64,000 nt of DNA from Bacillota bacterium (GCA_009711615.1 VENI01000005.1:558001-622000), one strand, 5' to 3'. Positions 9,560-19,693 are shown, counted from the first letter of the stretch. The notes: generated from the sequence alone by a model not told the origin. Translations and numbers: made by a program.

Positions 9560-11065
9560 CTAAACAAAGGTCTTCTTAAATTCTTCAACTGCAGCCTTCA
9601 GCTTCTCTTCTGTTTCAGGCTTTAGTTGTTGATCGTTTACGATTGCTTCCAAAATGTCTGCGTGATCGCTCTTAATATACTTAACAAAGTCCTGTTCAAA
9701 TGAACGGATCTTTTCTACTTCTATGTCATCCAAGAAACCACGCACAGCGGCGAAGATGGATACAACCTGTTCTTCAACCTTCATTGGCGCATATTGACCC
9801 TGTTTCAGGATTTCCATAGAACGAGCACCACGGTTCAAACGTGCCTGGGTGGATTTGTCCAAGTCAGAACCGAACTGAGCAAATGCAGCCAATTCACGAT
9901 ACTGGGCCAGATCCAAACGCAGTGTACCGGCAACCTGCTTCATGGCTTTAATTTGAGCCGCACCACCAACACGGGATACTGACAGACCTACGTCAACCGC
10001 CGGACGCATACCTGAGTTAAACAGGTCAATGTCCAGGAAGATCTGACCGTCAGTAATGGAGATAACGTTGGTTGGAATGTAAGCAGAAACATCACCAGCC
10101 TGGGTTTCAATAATTGGCAGCGCGGTTAATGATCCACCGCCGTGCTCATCGCTCATTTTAGCAGCACGCTCTAACAAACGAGAGTGCAGGTAGAATACGT
10201 CACCGGGGAATGCTTCACGTCCGGGTGGACGGCGCAGCAGCAGTGACAGTTCGCGGTAAGCGTTAGCCTGCTTGGTAAGGTCATCATAAATGATTAATAC
10301 ATCCTTACCTTGATCCATGAATTCTTCACCGATGGCACATCCGGAATATGGTGCGATGTACAGCAGTGGAGAAGGTTCTGAAGCGTTCGCTGCTACAACA
10401 AGGCTGTAATCCATAGCCCCGTTTTGTTCCAGCACGCTTACTACGTTGGCCACTGTGGATGATTTCTGACCTACAGCAACGTAGATACAAATTACATCCT
10501 GACCTTTTTGGTTGATGATGGTGTCTACCGCCAGGGCAGTTTTACCTGTTTGACGGTCACCAATAATTAACTCACGCTGACCCCGACCGATAGGGATCAT
10601 GGCGTCTACCGCCTTCAAACCGGTCTGCATGGGCTGGTGCACTGATTTACGGGTAATAACACCAGGTGCAATACGTTCAATAGGACGGAATTTCTCTGAC
10701 TTTATTTCACCCTTACCGTCAATGGGCTGACCTAACGGGTTGACAACACGACCGACTAGTGCATCGCCTACCGGAACTGAGATAATACGTCCGGTACGCT
10801 TTACGGTGTCCCCTTCCTTAATGTGGGTGTAAGGGCCCATGATAACGCAACCAATGTTATCTTCCTCTAAGTTAAGGGCCATACCCAAGGTACCACCGGG
10901 GAACTCCAGCAATTCACTGGCCATACATTCTTCCAGACCATATACACGGGCAATACCGTCACCTACTTGAATAACGGTACCCACATCTGTGGCTTCTATT
11001 TGGGTCTGGTATTCATCGATCTGCTGCCTGATAATGGAGCTAATCTCTTCAGGTCGCAAATTCAT
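9560..11065 (-). CDS. atpA: ATP synthase F1 alpha subunit
   Basis: Alpha is the non-catalytic nucleotide-binding subunit. The 501 residues carry Walker [16 protein letters not shown] near 169, the segment [18 protein letters not shown], Walker [22 protein letters not shown], and the arginine-finger region [18 protein letters not shown]. Length is typical. It sits between atpH and atpG. Confidence 0.98.
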   Translation of the reverse strand: MNLRPEEISSIIRQQIDEYQTQIEATDVGTVIQVGDGIARVYGLEECMASELLEFPGGTLGMALNLEEDNIGCVIMGPYTHIKEGDTVKRTGRIISVPVGDALVGRVVNPLGQPIDGKGEIKSEKFRPIERIAPGVITRKSVHQPMQTGLKAVDAMIPIGRGQRELIIGDRQTGKTALAVDTIINQKGQDVICIYVAVGQKSSTVANVVSVLEQNGAMDYSLVVAANASEPSPLLYIAPYSGCAIGEEFMDQGKDVLIIYDDLTKQANAYRELSLLLRRPPGREAFPGDVFYLHSRLLERAAKMSDEHGGGSLTALPIIETQAGDVSAYIPTNVISITDGQIFLDIDLFNSGMRPAVDVGLSVSRVGGAAQIKAMKQVAGTLRLDLAQYRELAAFAQFGSDLDKSTQARLNRGARSMEILKQGQYAPMKVEEQVVSIFAAVRGFLDDIEVEKIRSFEQDFVKYIKSDHADILEAIVNDQQLKPETEEKLKAAVEEFKKTFV

Positions 11066-11086
11066 TTACTGGTTCACCCCTATCTA

Positions 11087-11632
11087 CTAACTAGTTTTAG
11101 ACATCAGGCGTTGCTTGAGGGATTCTAGTTTATGTTTAACACTACCATCTATAACTTTATCCCCAATGCGAACCACCAGACCGCCGATTAAGGAGGCATC
11201 CACGCTATATTTCGGGCTTACCTCTTTACCAGCCAGGCGGTTTAATACTTGTGCCAGGCTTTCTTTCTGACCAGCGGGCAATTCCGTGGCAGAAATCACT
11301 TCGGCATCTACAATGTTACGTGCCTCATTGGCTTGGTTAATAAATTCTTCTACAATATCACTAATGTACGCTTCGCGATGACGATCAACGATCAGGTATA
11401 AAAAGTTGACTGTGGTCTCGGAAACGCGGTTTTCAAACAGATTCTTAATAACTTTTTGTTTTTCAGAAGCTGTTATCTGGGGGTGGAAGAGGATTTTTCG
11501 CAGTCCTTCTTCCGATTCCATAACCGCTTTTACCGCTTTTAGCTCTTCTTCAAGCGCGTCCAGACCCTGGGTTTTTGTAGCAATTTCATAGAGGGCCTGA
11601 GCATACCTTCTTGCCACAGCCCCCCTTAACAT
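11087..11632 (-). CDS. atpH: ATP synthase F1 delta subunit
   Basis: Delta (OSCP-like) joins the peripheral stalk to the top of F1. The 181 residues show the N-terminal helical domain (AVARRYAQALYEIA), a central LYLIVDRHREAYISDIVEEF, and the C-terminal IGGLVVRIGDKVIDGSVKHKLESLKQRL, all typical. The start overlaps the atpF stop by seven bases, indicating translational coupling. Confidence 0.97.
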   Translation of the reverse strand: MLRGAVARRYAQALYEIATKTQGLDALEEELKAVKAVMESEEGLRKILFHPQITASEKQKVIKNLFENRVSETTVNFLYLIVDRHREAYISDIVEEFINQANEARNIVDAEVISATELPAGQKESLAQVLNRLAGKEVSPKYSVDASLIGGLVVRIGDKVIDGSVKHKLESLKQRLMSKTS

Positions 11633-12165
11633 GGCAACTTACCTGCATCATCAATGAATTTCTTAACCAGATCGTCTTGAACGTCATCAGTGATTTTTTC
11701 TGATACAACTTTATTGGCAACCAGGATGGAAAGGCCGGCCACTTCGTTCTTCAGTTCAGCAACAGCCTTCTCACGTTCCATTTGAATGTCTTGCATAGCA
11801 TTTTCTTTTATACGAGTTGCTTCAGTTTTTGCAGATTCAACAATTTGGTTTGCTTCTTCTTCGGCTGATTTTGTTGCCCTTTGAATAATGGCTTGGGCTT
11901 CTTCTTTACCCTTAGCCAGTTCTGCATTCAGCTCAGCGCGCAGGTTTTCTGCAGCTGAACGGTCTTTCTCTGCAGCCGTAATGTCGCTACCAATCTTCTC
12001 TCTACGCTTATCGATAGCATTGATAAGCGGTTTCCATACAACTAAACGCAAGAAAACTAATAGTATCGCAAAGTGAATAATTTGGGCGATAAGAGTAGCA
12101 TTAAACAGTAGCGGTCCACTACTTTCCGCAGCAGAGCGGGCAACTTCAATGGCTTGCAGTTCCAC
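11626..12165 (-). CDS. atpF: ATP synthase Fo b subunit
   Basis: Subunit b forms the peripheral stalk. After a short N-terminus there is one membrane segment (about residues 23-42, LIAQIIHFAILLVFLRLVVW) and a long charged coiled coil (KRREKIGSDITAAEKDRSAAENLRAEL onward) to the end. I choose the GTG at 12165 (179 aa) because GGAGGGG lies five bases upstream. Two ATG codons further upstream (12186, 12183) lie in front of that binding site. Confidence 0.95.
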   Translation of the reverse strand: MELQAIEVARSAAESSGPLLFNATLIAQIIHFAILLVFLRLVVWKPLINAIDKRREKIGSDITAAEKDRSAAENLRAELNAELAKGKEEAQAIIQRATKSAEEEANQIVESAKTEATRIKENAMQDIQMEREKAVAELKNEVAGLSILVANKVVSEKITDDVQDDLVKKFIDDAGKLPC

Positions 12166-12205
12166 TTGTTCCCCTCCTTCCATCATCAGCGGGACAAATT
12201 AAGGC

Positions 12206-12237
12206 GATAGCAGGTTTGGCTGTGCAAACCTGCTATC
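12206..12237 (-). promoter_or_regulatory. Intercistronic mRNA hairpin between atpE and atpF
   Basis: A perfect 13-bp inverted repeat (GATAGCAGGTTTG and CAAACCTGCTATC, six-base loop) lies between the c- and b-subunit genes. No T-run follows, so it is not an ordinary terminator. It could protect the 3' end of an atpE-containing processed mRNA or partly stop transcription. Confidence 0.7.
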
Positions 12238-12274
12238 CTCCTTTAGGCTAACAAGTAAGAAATAATTACAAAGA

Positions 12275-12508
<234 letters not shown>

Positions 12509-12551
12509 TTAGTTTCCCCTCCTTTCAAATATAAAGTTTTTAAAACTTATT

Positions 12552-13310
12552 TTAGTGGTGCTTGTTAACAGCTTGAGATGTGTAGATAATTGTTAACATG
12601 CTGAAAATAAACGCTTGGATAGTACCAACAAAGATACTAAATGCCAACCAGATTAATGATGGAATGAAACCACCAAAGATCTCTCCGGAAAGCGGGATTA
12701 AACCTAACAGTACGGCAATCAATACCTCACCGGCATAGATGTTACCAAAAAGACGGAAGGCCAGCGTAACCGGCTTGGCCAATTCCTCCACGATAACCAG
12801 TGGCAGGAAGAACGGAAATGGTTCAATAAAGTGTTTAAAGTGACCCAAACCTTTGTCCTTCAGGCCCAGGAACTGTGTCATTAGGAACACCATAATGGCC
12901 ATCCCCATGGTTGTGTTAACGTCTGCGGTTGGTGACATCATGGTTGGCACCAAACCCAACATATTGGCAAACAAGAGGAAAGTAAACAGCGTTACAACGA
13001 ATGTTACCATGGACGCGGCACGCTTGTTGTCGGTGATATTGTCGAAAATTAGTCCTTTTAAGTAATCATAAACTGTTTCATATACCACCTGCAGCCTGCC
13101 TGGCTTATCCATACTCGCTTTTCTGGTGGCCAGTATACCCACCAGAGCCACAATGCCCATCACTATCCAGGTCATCACAATTGTCTTCATATTAAGGTCA
13201 ATGGGATAGCCTGCCACCGAACCTAGATGTGTGGGGCCGTGGGCCGCTTCCCCTAGAATGTTGCTCCAGAGGACGCCTATCTCCTCATGGACTTGATCTA
13301 AACTTTTCAT
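12552..13310 (-). CDS. atpB: ATP synthase Fo a subunit
   Basis: Subunit a forms the ion half-channels against the c ring. The 252 residues hold about six hydrophobic helices. The essential Arg is in LAFRLFGNIYAGEVL near residue 174, and the C-terminal helix has WLAFSIFVGTIQAFIFSMLTIIY. Size and motifs are normal. It lies between atpI and atpE. Confidence 0.97.
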   Translation of the reverse strand: MKSLDQVHEEIGVLWSNILGEAAHGPTHLGSVAGYPIDLNMKTIVMTWIVMGIVALVGILATRKASMDKPGRLQVVYETVYDYLKGLIFDNITDNKRAASMVTFVVTLFTFLLFANMLGLVPTMMSPTADVNTTMGMAIMVFLMTQFLGLKDKGLGHFKHFIEPFPFFLPLVIVEELAKPVTLAFRLFGNIYAGEVLIAVLLGLIPLSGEIFGGFIPSLIWLAFSIFVGTIQAFIFSMLTIIYTSQAVNKHH

Positions 13311-13328
13311 TATCTCCCCCCCTTCACG

Positions 13329-13748
13329 CTAATTTTTATCTTTTAATATCAGGTGAGCCTTGTAATCCTGTAGCAGGCTTAAGTTGAAATCTATCATTGT
13401 TATTATGGGGGATATAAATATGCCAAATGACACCCCATAAATGCTAAGCGAATCTGTTTTTAATGATAAAAATAGTACTGCCATTATTAACAGCAGTCGC
13501 ATGAAAAACCCCATGCGCATGAAGGCTATTGCCTTTTCAACCGGTAATTGGTCAACGTGTTTCATGCGGTTATAAATTAGCACCGCATTAACTACACCCA
13601 CCAAGGTACCGATAAACAGCCCCCATCGGAAGGGAGAAGACGGTTCCAATATCAAACCAAGCGAAATAACCAAGGCTACTATTCCAGTGAATTTGATAGT
13701 GCGGCCCAGTTGTACTTTTAAGCCACGGGCTTTATGCAGATCGAGCAT
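13329..13748 (-). CDS. atpI: ATP synthase subunit I-like membrane protein
   Basis: A 139-residue protein with four predicted membrane helices (about 19-36, 42-58, 79-95 and 102-122), found at the head of many atp operons. Members of this family assist c-ring assembly or magnesium handling. Neither role can be read from the sequence. It starts two bases after the atpZ stop. Confidence 0.8.
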   Translation of the reverse strand: MLDLHKARGLKVQLGRTIKFTGIVALVISLGLILEPSSPFRWGLFIGTLVGVVNAVLIYNRMKHVDQLPVEKAIAFMRMGFFMRLLLIMAVLFLSLKTDSLSIYGVSFGIFISPIITMIDFNLSLLQDYKAHLILKDKN

Positions 13749-13750
13749 AA

Positions 13751-14095
13751 TTATTTCACACCTTTATCGGTTTTGTCTTTGAAAAATGTGTTTAGTGTTT
13801 TGATAATGCCAACGACTCCGATAGCTAAGCCCGCCAGCAGGCCGATGATTAGAAACACCGGAGTTGTGCCTAGTTTTTTATCTATGTAGCTGCCACCGTA
13901 AAACCCCATCACTGAAGTTATGGCCAGTTCCATACCAATGGTGGTGGTTATGGCTAGTGCCTGCAGTGGAGAACCGTTTTTTGTTTTTTTATTACCATTT
14001 TTATTGGTACGCTGGTCTTTATTTTTTATGTCTACATTAACTCCTTTTTTCACAATCATTTGCCACAAAAAGGTAAATATGGCGTCTTTGACCAT
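13751..14095 (-). CDS. atpZ: AtpZ/AtpI-family small membrane protein, first gene of the atp operon
   Basis: The 114-residue protein has a Lys/Asn-rich N-terminal half and two membrane helices with the family pattern MELAITSVMGFYGGSYIDKKLGTTPVFLIIGLLAGLAIGVVGIIK. Such proteins precede atpI and atpB in many Firmicutes. The N-terminus is uncertain. The ATG at 14095 has only a weak binding site, and in-frame ATG/GTG codons follow within 20 residues. Confidence 0.75.
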   Translation of the reverse strand: MVKDAIFTFLWQMIVKKGVNVDIKNKDQRTNKNGNKKTKNGSPLQALAITTTIGMELAITSVMGFYGGSYIDKKLGTTPVFLIIGLLAGLAIGVVGIIKTLNTFFKDKTDKGVK

Positions 14096-14118
14096 ACCTT
14101 AATTAGGTAATTTTCCAA

Positions 14119-14134
14119 TTCTGATTTATCAGAA
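14119..14134. repeat. Short inverted repeat in the atp leader
   Basis: TTCTGAT, TT, ATCAGAA is an exact palindrome in the 163-bp gap upstream of atpZ. Its core TCTGATTTATCAGA equals the arm core of the REP copy at 27324, so it may be a decayed REP. Clear promoter boxes for the operon were not recognised. Confidence 0.4.
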
Positions 14135-14258
14135 CCTTTTCTTAAGCAAATGATTCTACATTAAAAAGATTATTCCTTCCGCTACATAACTAATTTTTAT
14201 TTTTTTTACGAAATTTAGCGACTATTACAACTAATCTTAATAATAGTGAAAAATTTCT

Positions 14259-15422
14259 CTAGCTTTTGTGTTTTATGTTGGCTATAAACTGTTTTGGAGG
14301 GTGATTGGCTATGTTATTTTTGTAACAAATTGCCTGGGCTATTCTTTTAGATGCTTGGCCGTCTCCATATGGGTTTACAGCTTCTGCCATTTGGCTATAG
14401 GCTTTTGGGTTATCTAAAAGTTCTTTGGTATGTTTTAACACATTTTCTCGGTTCGCTCCGATTAGTCTCACTGTACCGGCGTCCACCGCCTCCGGTCGCT
14501 CGGTGGTGTCTCTTAACACCAGTACCGGTTTGCCCAGGGATGGGGCTTCTTCCTGCATGCCGCCGGAATCGGTAAGTACTAGGTGACTGCGCTGCATTAG
14601 GTTGATAAATGGCTGATAGTCCAGCGGTTCTATTAAGTGTACCCTGGGTACGTCCCCCAACACATCTTGCACCACTTGGCGTACTGCAGGGTTTTTATGT
14701 ACCGGGAATACTATTTCTACATCGGGGTAGGCTTCTATTATTTCTTTTAAGGCGGTGTAGATACCCCGCATGGGGTCGCCCAGGTTTTCTCTCCGATGGG
14801 TGGTTATTAGTAGTACCCTTTGGTTTTTAAAGTCTATATTATCTAGTTCGGGAATATTAAATTGGAATTGTTCCTTAACGGTTTGTTTTAAAGCATCTAT
14901 TACGGTGTTGCCGGTAACATAGGTGCTTTCTGGTTTAACCCCTTCGTTAAGCAGGTTCTCTTTGGCGGTTACTGTGGGAGCAAAGTGCATATCTGCCAGG
15001 GCCCCGGTAAGTCGCCGGTTCATTTCTTCGGGGTAAGGTGAGTATTTGTTACTGGTACGCAAACCTGCCTCTACGTGCCCCACCTGTATTTGCTTGTAGA
15101 AGGCAGCTAAAGAAGCAGCAAAGGTGGTGGTTGTGTCACCATGCACCAATACTAGGTCTGGTTCCGCCTTGTTTAGTACGTCTTGCAGGCCATCTAAGGC
15201 CCGGTTGGTAATGTCGAACAAGGTTTGGCCAGCCTTCATTATGTTCAGGTCATAATCGGGTTGAATATGAAAAAGCTGCAGCACTTGGTCCAGCATTTCA
15301 CGATGCTGGGCGGTTACTGCCACTTTGCAGTCTATTTGTTCTGTTTGTTGCAGTTCCAGTACCAATGGTGCCATTTTAATGGCCTCCGGCCGGGTACCAA
15401 AAACGGTTAGCACTTTTAGCAT
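14259..15422 (-). CDS. wecB: UDP-N-acetylglucosamine 2-epimerase
   Basis: This enzyme interconverts UDP-GlcNAc and UDP-ManNAc for wall teichoic-type or surface polysaccharides (WecB/MnaA family). The 387 residues show VFGTRPEAIKMAPLV at the N-terminus, VHGDTTTTFAASLAAFY near 95, VGHVEAGLRT, the middle TTHRRENLG, and the C-terminal LTDSGGMQEEAPSLGKPVLVLRDTTERPEA. All match the non-hydrolysing epimerases. It stands upstream of the atp operon on the same strand. Confidence 0.95.
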   Translation of the reverse strand: MLKVLTVFGTRPEAIKMAPLVLELQQTEQIDCKVAVTAQHREMLDQVLQLFHIQPDYDLNIMKAGQTLFDITNRALDGLQDVLNKAEPDLVLVHGDTTTTFAASLAAFYKQIQVGHVEAGLRTSNKYSPYPEEMNRRLTGALADMHFAPTVTAKENLLNEGVKPESTYVTGNTVIDALKQTVKEQFQFNIPELDNIDFKNQRVLLITTHRRENLGDPMRGIYTALKEIIEAYPDVEIVFPVHKNPAVRQVVQDVLGDVPRVHLIEPLDYQPFINLMQRSHLVLTDSGGMQEEAPSLGKPVLVLRDTTERPEAVDAGTVRLIGANRENVLKHTKELLDNPKAYSQMAEAVNPYGDGQASKRIAQAICYKNNIANHPPKQFIANIKHKS

Positions 15423-15588
15423 GGTTCTTGCTCCTTGTTTCTATGATTGGGTTTATTGTTTTACTTAGTTATGTGTGGTGCTGAATTAAAAATGTAAAAT
15501 TAATAATGAAAAATGGTTAATTTCTTTGGTGCCTGCTTCATTGAGTGTTTAACGAAAGGTTTGTCTTTACAAGCTAAATTCTAGCTGT

Positions 15589-15708
15589 GGGTCCGATGAA
15601 TCGGACCCCTACGAACTTTGATACTATATCTTAGCTTTTAAGTAGGCTTCCTTCTTATTAGGGATATATATTGCATCTATTTTTGTAGGGGCTTGATTTA
15701 TCAAGCCC
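15589..15708. repeat. Inverted pair of REP-like hairpins
   Basis: Left copy 15589-15612 (GGGTCCGAT, GA, ATCGGACCC, CTAC). Right copy 15685-15708 in the opposite orientation (GTAG, GGGCTTGAT, TT, ATCAAGCCC). The conserved CCCCTAC/GTAGGGG ends face each other across about 72 bp. These repeats and the heptamers at 15800-15833 occupy the 441-bp gap between the MazG-like gene and wecB. No gene is seen there. Confidence 0.75.
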
Positions 15709-15799
15709 TCAGGCAAAACTTAGCATGAGAAGAAAAACTATGGTTAATGCTCTTGCAAGCAGCGCTGTGCAGCACGAACTACTTTCATAATAGCATGCA

Positions 15800-15833
15800 A
15801 AATTCTGACTCCTGACTCCTAACTCCTGAATTC
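15800..15833. repeat. Heptamer array near the MazG-like gene
   Basis: Complement-orientation heptamers (CTGACTC, CTGACTC, CTAACTC, CTGAATT) lie between GCATGC motifs at 15793 and 15848. Confidence 0.7.
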
Positions 15834-15864
15834 CGCCCCTTAAAAAAGCATGCATGTTAATTCT

Positions 15865-16197
15865 TCAGTCTTCATTCTTCATTCTCTCTTCAACGATGTA
15901 TTTCTTCTTCTTCAGTTTCTCAATGTGCTGCTGGTGTAGCTCGTCTATATCTACACCATAGTGTTCTTCTAACACAAACATCATTGATACTGCGGTTTGA
16001 GCTACATCTAGTAATTCCTTTGATATTACCTGTACTGCTTCTTTTTCATCCAGGCGGTTAATTTCGCCGTTAAGACCCCGCAACTTACCAATGGCCTGGG
16101 CCAGTTCACCGGCCTCTTCCATCAGTTTTAATGCTGTTGATTCCAGGGTAGGCGAAAGGTTATTCAGTTTAGGCAGGGTTACTTTCTTTGTTTGCAT
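15865..16197 (-). CDS. MazG-like nucleotide pyrophosphohydrolase
   Basis: The 110-residue protein has the helical MazG-like pattern. LKLMEEAGELAQAIGKL (about 24-40) supplies the ExxE metal ligands, and SKELLDVAQTAVSM (about 63-76) supplies the ExxxD pair. Such proteins hydrolyse non-canonical or excess NTPs to NMP and pyrophosphate. The substrate cannot be told from sequence. It is a single gene between the SLH protein and repeats. Confidence 0.8.
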   Translation of the reverse strand: MQTKKVTLPKLNNLSPTLESTALKLMEEAGELAQAIGKLRGLNGEINRLDEKEAVQVISKELLDVAQTAVSMMFVLEEHYGVDIDELHQQHIEKLKKKKYIVEERMKNED

Positions 16198-16294
16198 TTA
16201 ATACCTACACCATCCATGTATTATTTGCCAATTTACTATTGAATATTAATAAATAATGACTTTTACAAATTCTAGTTTTACTTTTAAACTCCTG

Positions 16295-16326
16295 CAAAAA
16301 AGGGCGCAAAATTGCGCCCTTTTTAA
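16295..16326 (-). terminator. Terminator behind the SLH surface protein
   Basis: AGGGCGCAA, AA, TTGCGCCCT with A/T runs on both sides. The gene stop is at 16329. Confidence 0.9.
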
Positions 16327-16328
16327 AA

Positions 16329-19300
16329 TTAGTCATTATTATCATTAAACTGCGTATCGGTGTTAGAGAACTTAACATACCCCCATGCTTGATGGCTTGC
16401 GTACTCTGTATTCCCTGCAAAAGTAGCTTTCACTTTGTAATACTTATATAGATCTAAATTATAATTTGTGGGTACTTGTAACTTAGCAACTCCATTACTG
16501 TCTGTTGTCGCTGTTCCAATGAATTCATTTTCTTCAATATCGTAGTCATTATCAATGTCTATATAAAAATTAACATCTTCATTTGCAATATAATAATGAT
16601 TAAAATAGCTTGAAGTGTATTGGTCGGTGAATTTAAGGGTAGTCTCTAAATAAGGTACCTTATCTGTATAAGTTAACCTAATGGAATAATTATCAAGCAC
16701 ACCAACCTTAAGTGTATTACTATAAGAGGCGGGAGCATAATCCCCTTGAACACCCTCAAGCTTAACCTCTAGTTTATAACTTCCCGGTGCAGTTATCCCT
16801 AAGTCAGAAAGCGACAAGTCGCCACTATATAAAGAAGTATCTATTATGGTATCATCAATATATACTTGAATTGGAACTGTTAGTAATTCATTGTTGGCAG
16901 TAGCTTGCACATCTACCTTTATTGTTTGTGCATTGTCAAATAGAATGCTTAATTCCCAAAAATCAATGTTAATTTCCGTCCCGCCTATGTGCAAATCCGC
17001 CACCGCTTCAACCGTACCATATACCTCATTATTCACAGTAGCCTTCCAAGAGTGGTAACCAACAGGCAGCTGTGAAATAACATTATTTGGTACATAATAG
17101 TTTATGTTGCCATCCGCAGCAGAAATAGTATCTGTATATACCGACCCAGTAACAGACGTATCCCCCGATATTATTGATATATTTACTTCATCTATGGGAA
17201 TGCTCTCATAAGGGTATTCTACGTTTTTAATACTACCCTGTAAGTAGACATCTTCAGTTAAAGTTGCCGGTAAAGTTGTATCACTTAATTGTAAGTTAAT
17301 TATGTTTTCATGCAATTCTAGCCATTCTTCCGCTTTGGCTGATGAATAATATTTTTCATTAATTACATTTCCTTTATATTTAGCATCAGTTATAAAATAT
17401 ACTGTACCTCCATTGTTTTTATCCTGAATATAGTTTGTTATATCATAGGTTGCATTACCATTTGAATCAGTTGTAAGAATAGCTATGGTTTCATAAGTGG
17501 ATTGCTGGCCATTTTTGCTGGACACCCACCTCAAAATAACTTCTTGACCTGCAAGGGGTTCTCCATTCACTTTATCCTTTAGAGTCACATTTGCTACCAC
17601 ACCTGTAGTATGACCAATCACAGCACTATAAGGAGATATAGTAAAATCTATACCCACATTACTGTATTCTGAGCTGTCCCTGGAAGAGTCCAGTCCAACT
17701 GATTCATCCCCTTCAAACTCTGCCACATAATAATATTTTTGACCTGCTATATAGTCAAGTGTGATATCGTCCAGCGGAAAGGTTGCAATGCCATTAGATG
17801 ATGTAGTAGCTTTACCGAGCCATGTTCCATTAGATTCTTCGTCAGTGCTAATATAAAAGTTTATTTCTTTTTCAGCTAGAGGTAAACCATTTGATGTATC
17901 TGTATTCTCTTTTAAAGTTACAGTAATATTGTAGGGTGTAACGATCATTGTAGTTGAAGTATTATCACCGCTGCTGTCACTGTCACTACTACTTGAATCA
18001 CTGTATTCAGTTGAACTCTCGGCTTCATTTAAAGCTTCATCAACTATATCAGTGATAGGATCAAATGACTCCTCCTGCTCTTCCACTTCTTCTTTCTGTT
18101 TCTCCAATTCATCTTCAGGTTGATCAACCGGCGGCGGCGGTGGTGGTGCTGCTTCTTGTCTTTCATTTATTATTCTGGCCCGTTCTTCCGCCCAGTCTCT
18201 TGTATCAACCCATTCTTGTCTTTCTTGTCTTGACATAGATTGGGGAGGTTCGGGGGGTTGTCCGGAATCTCTAATTTCACTGGCTTGCCCTTCACCAAGG
18301 GTTTCTGTTCTTCCACCTGCAGTTAAATCTACTTGGCCTACTAATACAGAGGTGCTTGAACGCCCGCTTTCATCTACATTGTTCATCCAGAAAGTTCCTC
18401 GAACTGCCGCCACGCCCCAGGGCATGTCTACTTTCACTTTAACCCGCTTTGTATTTGCCTGCTGGTACCAGGGCAGGTCCTGAGGGTTTGTTGTTGCTGC
18501 TAACATTTCACCTAAAATACGCTTGTTTGAAGTTGCCAGCATTACTGGCAGTTGGGCAACATTGTCTCTTTGATAGTTTGAAGCCAAAGCACCAACCAGT
18601 TTACCTTGTTTTAAGTCTAGGTGTAGCCATTCTATGGCTGTACCCGGTGTACCGTTAGCTTGTAGATAAGACCTGCCGCGGGACTCATTAATGGTTAGCT
18701 CTGTATTTTCTTTTAACAGCAAACCGCTGCCGTCAGGGAAGGTTATTTCTACATTGCCATTGGCGTTTGTTTTAATGGTGTCACCTACCATAAATGCATC
18801 GTTATCATCTATTTTTATTGTTTCTTCATTTCTAACTATATAGGCTTGTCCTTTGGTAACGTTTATTTCCCCTACCAATGGATTGCTATAAAGGTTAGGA
18901 TCTTTGGTTAATAAAACACCAAGGGCTCTAGCCATATCGCCTCTAGTAAAAGGTGCCTCGGTGAGGAATCTTTGTCTGTCAGCGGTGAGACTAACCATTC
19001 CGGATTCTATACCAACGGCAATTGGCCTTGCTGCCCAGTGTTCTGAGGTAACATCTTCTAATGTTGGAAGCTCAACATTTGAATTAGGTTGATCGGAAAG
19101 GCGCAGTACTAATGAAATACCCTGGGCCCGGGTTAGTATTGCATCTGGCCGGAATGTTCCATCGGGGAAACCACTGAATAATTCTGCAGAGGTTGCTGCT
19201 GCTATGTTATCTGCTGCCCAGTGGCTTGAACTTACATCACTGTAATTCTGAGCAGCTTGTCCTGTATTTAAATCTGCTGCCCTAACTATTAATGCGGCGG

Positions 19301-19532
19301 CCTCAGCCCTAGTTAGCCCTGTATCTGGTCTAAATGTGCCATCCGGGAAGCCACTAATTAGCCCTTTGTTGGTTAAGTAGTTAATAAATAAAGCATTACT
19401 GTTTTGGGGCGATACATCTGAAAAGGTTCGTTGCTCTCCCGACTGTTCCGGTGCTGCCATGGCCATACTTGTACACAATAGAAACACCAGAACCATACTA
19501 AGAGACAATAATCTTCTACTCCTAATATTCAC
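16329..19532 (-). CDS. Large S-layer-homology protein with FecR and Ig-like domains
   Basis: An exported surface protein of 1067 residues. It has a signal peptide (residues 1-27, ending AMAAP) and three SLH repeats (about 36-215) with the pattern GFPDGTFRPD...TRAEAA, which bind wall polymer. A FecR-like domain follows (about 220-425; KGQAYIVRNEETIKI, GDTIKTNANGNVEITFPDGSGLLL), then a Pro/Glu-rich linker with PPPPPP near 465 and a Ser/Asp run near 515. About four to five Ig-like beta domains fill 535-1060 (for example VTLKENTDTSNGLPLAEKEI and VTLKDKVNGEPLAGQEVILR, resembling Big_1/invasin folds). FecR is usually a sigma-factor regulator; in an SLH protein it more likely serves as a binding module. 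The exact role is unknown. Confidence 0.85.
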   Translation of the reverse strand: MNIRSRRLLSLSMVLVFLLCTSMAMAAPEQSGEQRTFSDVSPQNSNALFINYLTNKGLISGFPDGTFRPDTGLTRAEAAALIVRAADLNTGQAAQNYSDVSSSHWAADNIAAATSAELFSGFPDGTFRPDAILTRAQGISLVLRLSDQPNSNVELPTLEDVTSEHWAARPIAVGIESGMVSLTADRQRFLTEAPFTRGDMARALGVLLTKDPNLYSNPLVGEINVTKGQAYIVRNEETIKIDDNDAFMVGDTIKTNANGNVEITFPDGSGLLLKENTELTINESRGRSYLQANGTPGTAIEWLHLDLKQGKLVGALASNYQRDNVAQLPVMLATSNKRILGEMLAATTNPQDLPWYQQANTKRVKVKVDMPWGVAAVRGTFWMNNVDESGRSSTSVLVGQVDLTAGGRTETLGEGQASEIRDSGQPPEPPQSMSRQERQEWVDTRDWAEERARIINERQEAAPPPPPPVDQPEDELEKQKEEVEEQEESFDPITDIVDEALNEAESSTEYSDSSSSDSDSSGDNTSTTMIVTPYNITVTLKENTDTSNGLPLAEKEINFYISTDEESNGTWLGKATTSSNGIATFPLDDITLDYIAGQKYYYVAEFEGDESVGLDSSRDSSEYSNVGIDFTISPYSAVIGHTTGVVANVTLKDKVNGEPLAGQEVILRWVSSKNGQQSTYETIAILTTDSNGNATYDITNYIQDKNNGGTVYFITDAKYKGNVINEKYYSSAKAEEWLELHENIINLQLSDTTLPATLTEDVYLQGSIKNVEYPYESIPIDEVNISIISGDTSVTGSVYTDTISAADGNINYYVPNNVISQLPVGYHSWKATVNNEVYGTVEAVADLHIGGTEINIDFWELSILFDNAQTIKVDVQATANNELLTVPIQVYIDDTIIDTSLYSGDLSLSDLGITAPGSYKLEVKLEGVQGDYAPASYSNTLKVGVLDNYSIRLTYTDKVPYLETTLKFTDQYTSSYFNHYYIANEDVNFYIDIDNDYDIEENEFIGTATTDSNGVAKLQVPTNYNLDLYKYYKVKATFAGNTEYASHQAWGYVKFSNTDTQFNDNND

Positions 19533-19649
19533 TTCTCACACTCCCTCTATCATAGTAGATTGATAAATTATTAAATATTAGTCAAAAAATCCCTTTATAT
19601 TTAACAAAATTTTTTAATAGTTTTTAATTTTAATCTTGACATTTTAGGC

Positions 19650-19680
19650 AAAAAAACAGGAGCGTGGTTATCACGCTCCC
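19650..19680 (-). terminator. Terminator behind the GerMN lipoprotein
   Basis: GGAGCGTG, loop ATAA, CACGCTCC followed by seven T residues on the minus strand. Confidence 0.9.
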
Positions 19681-19693
19681 GACAGGGTTTATA

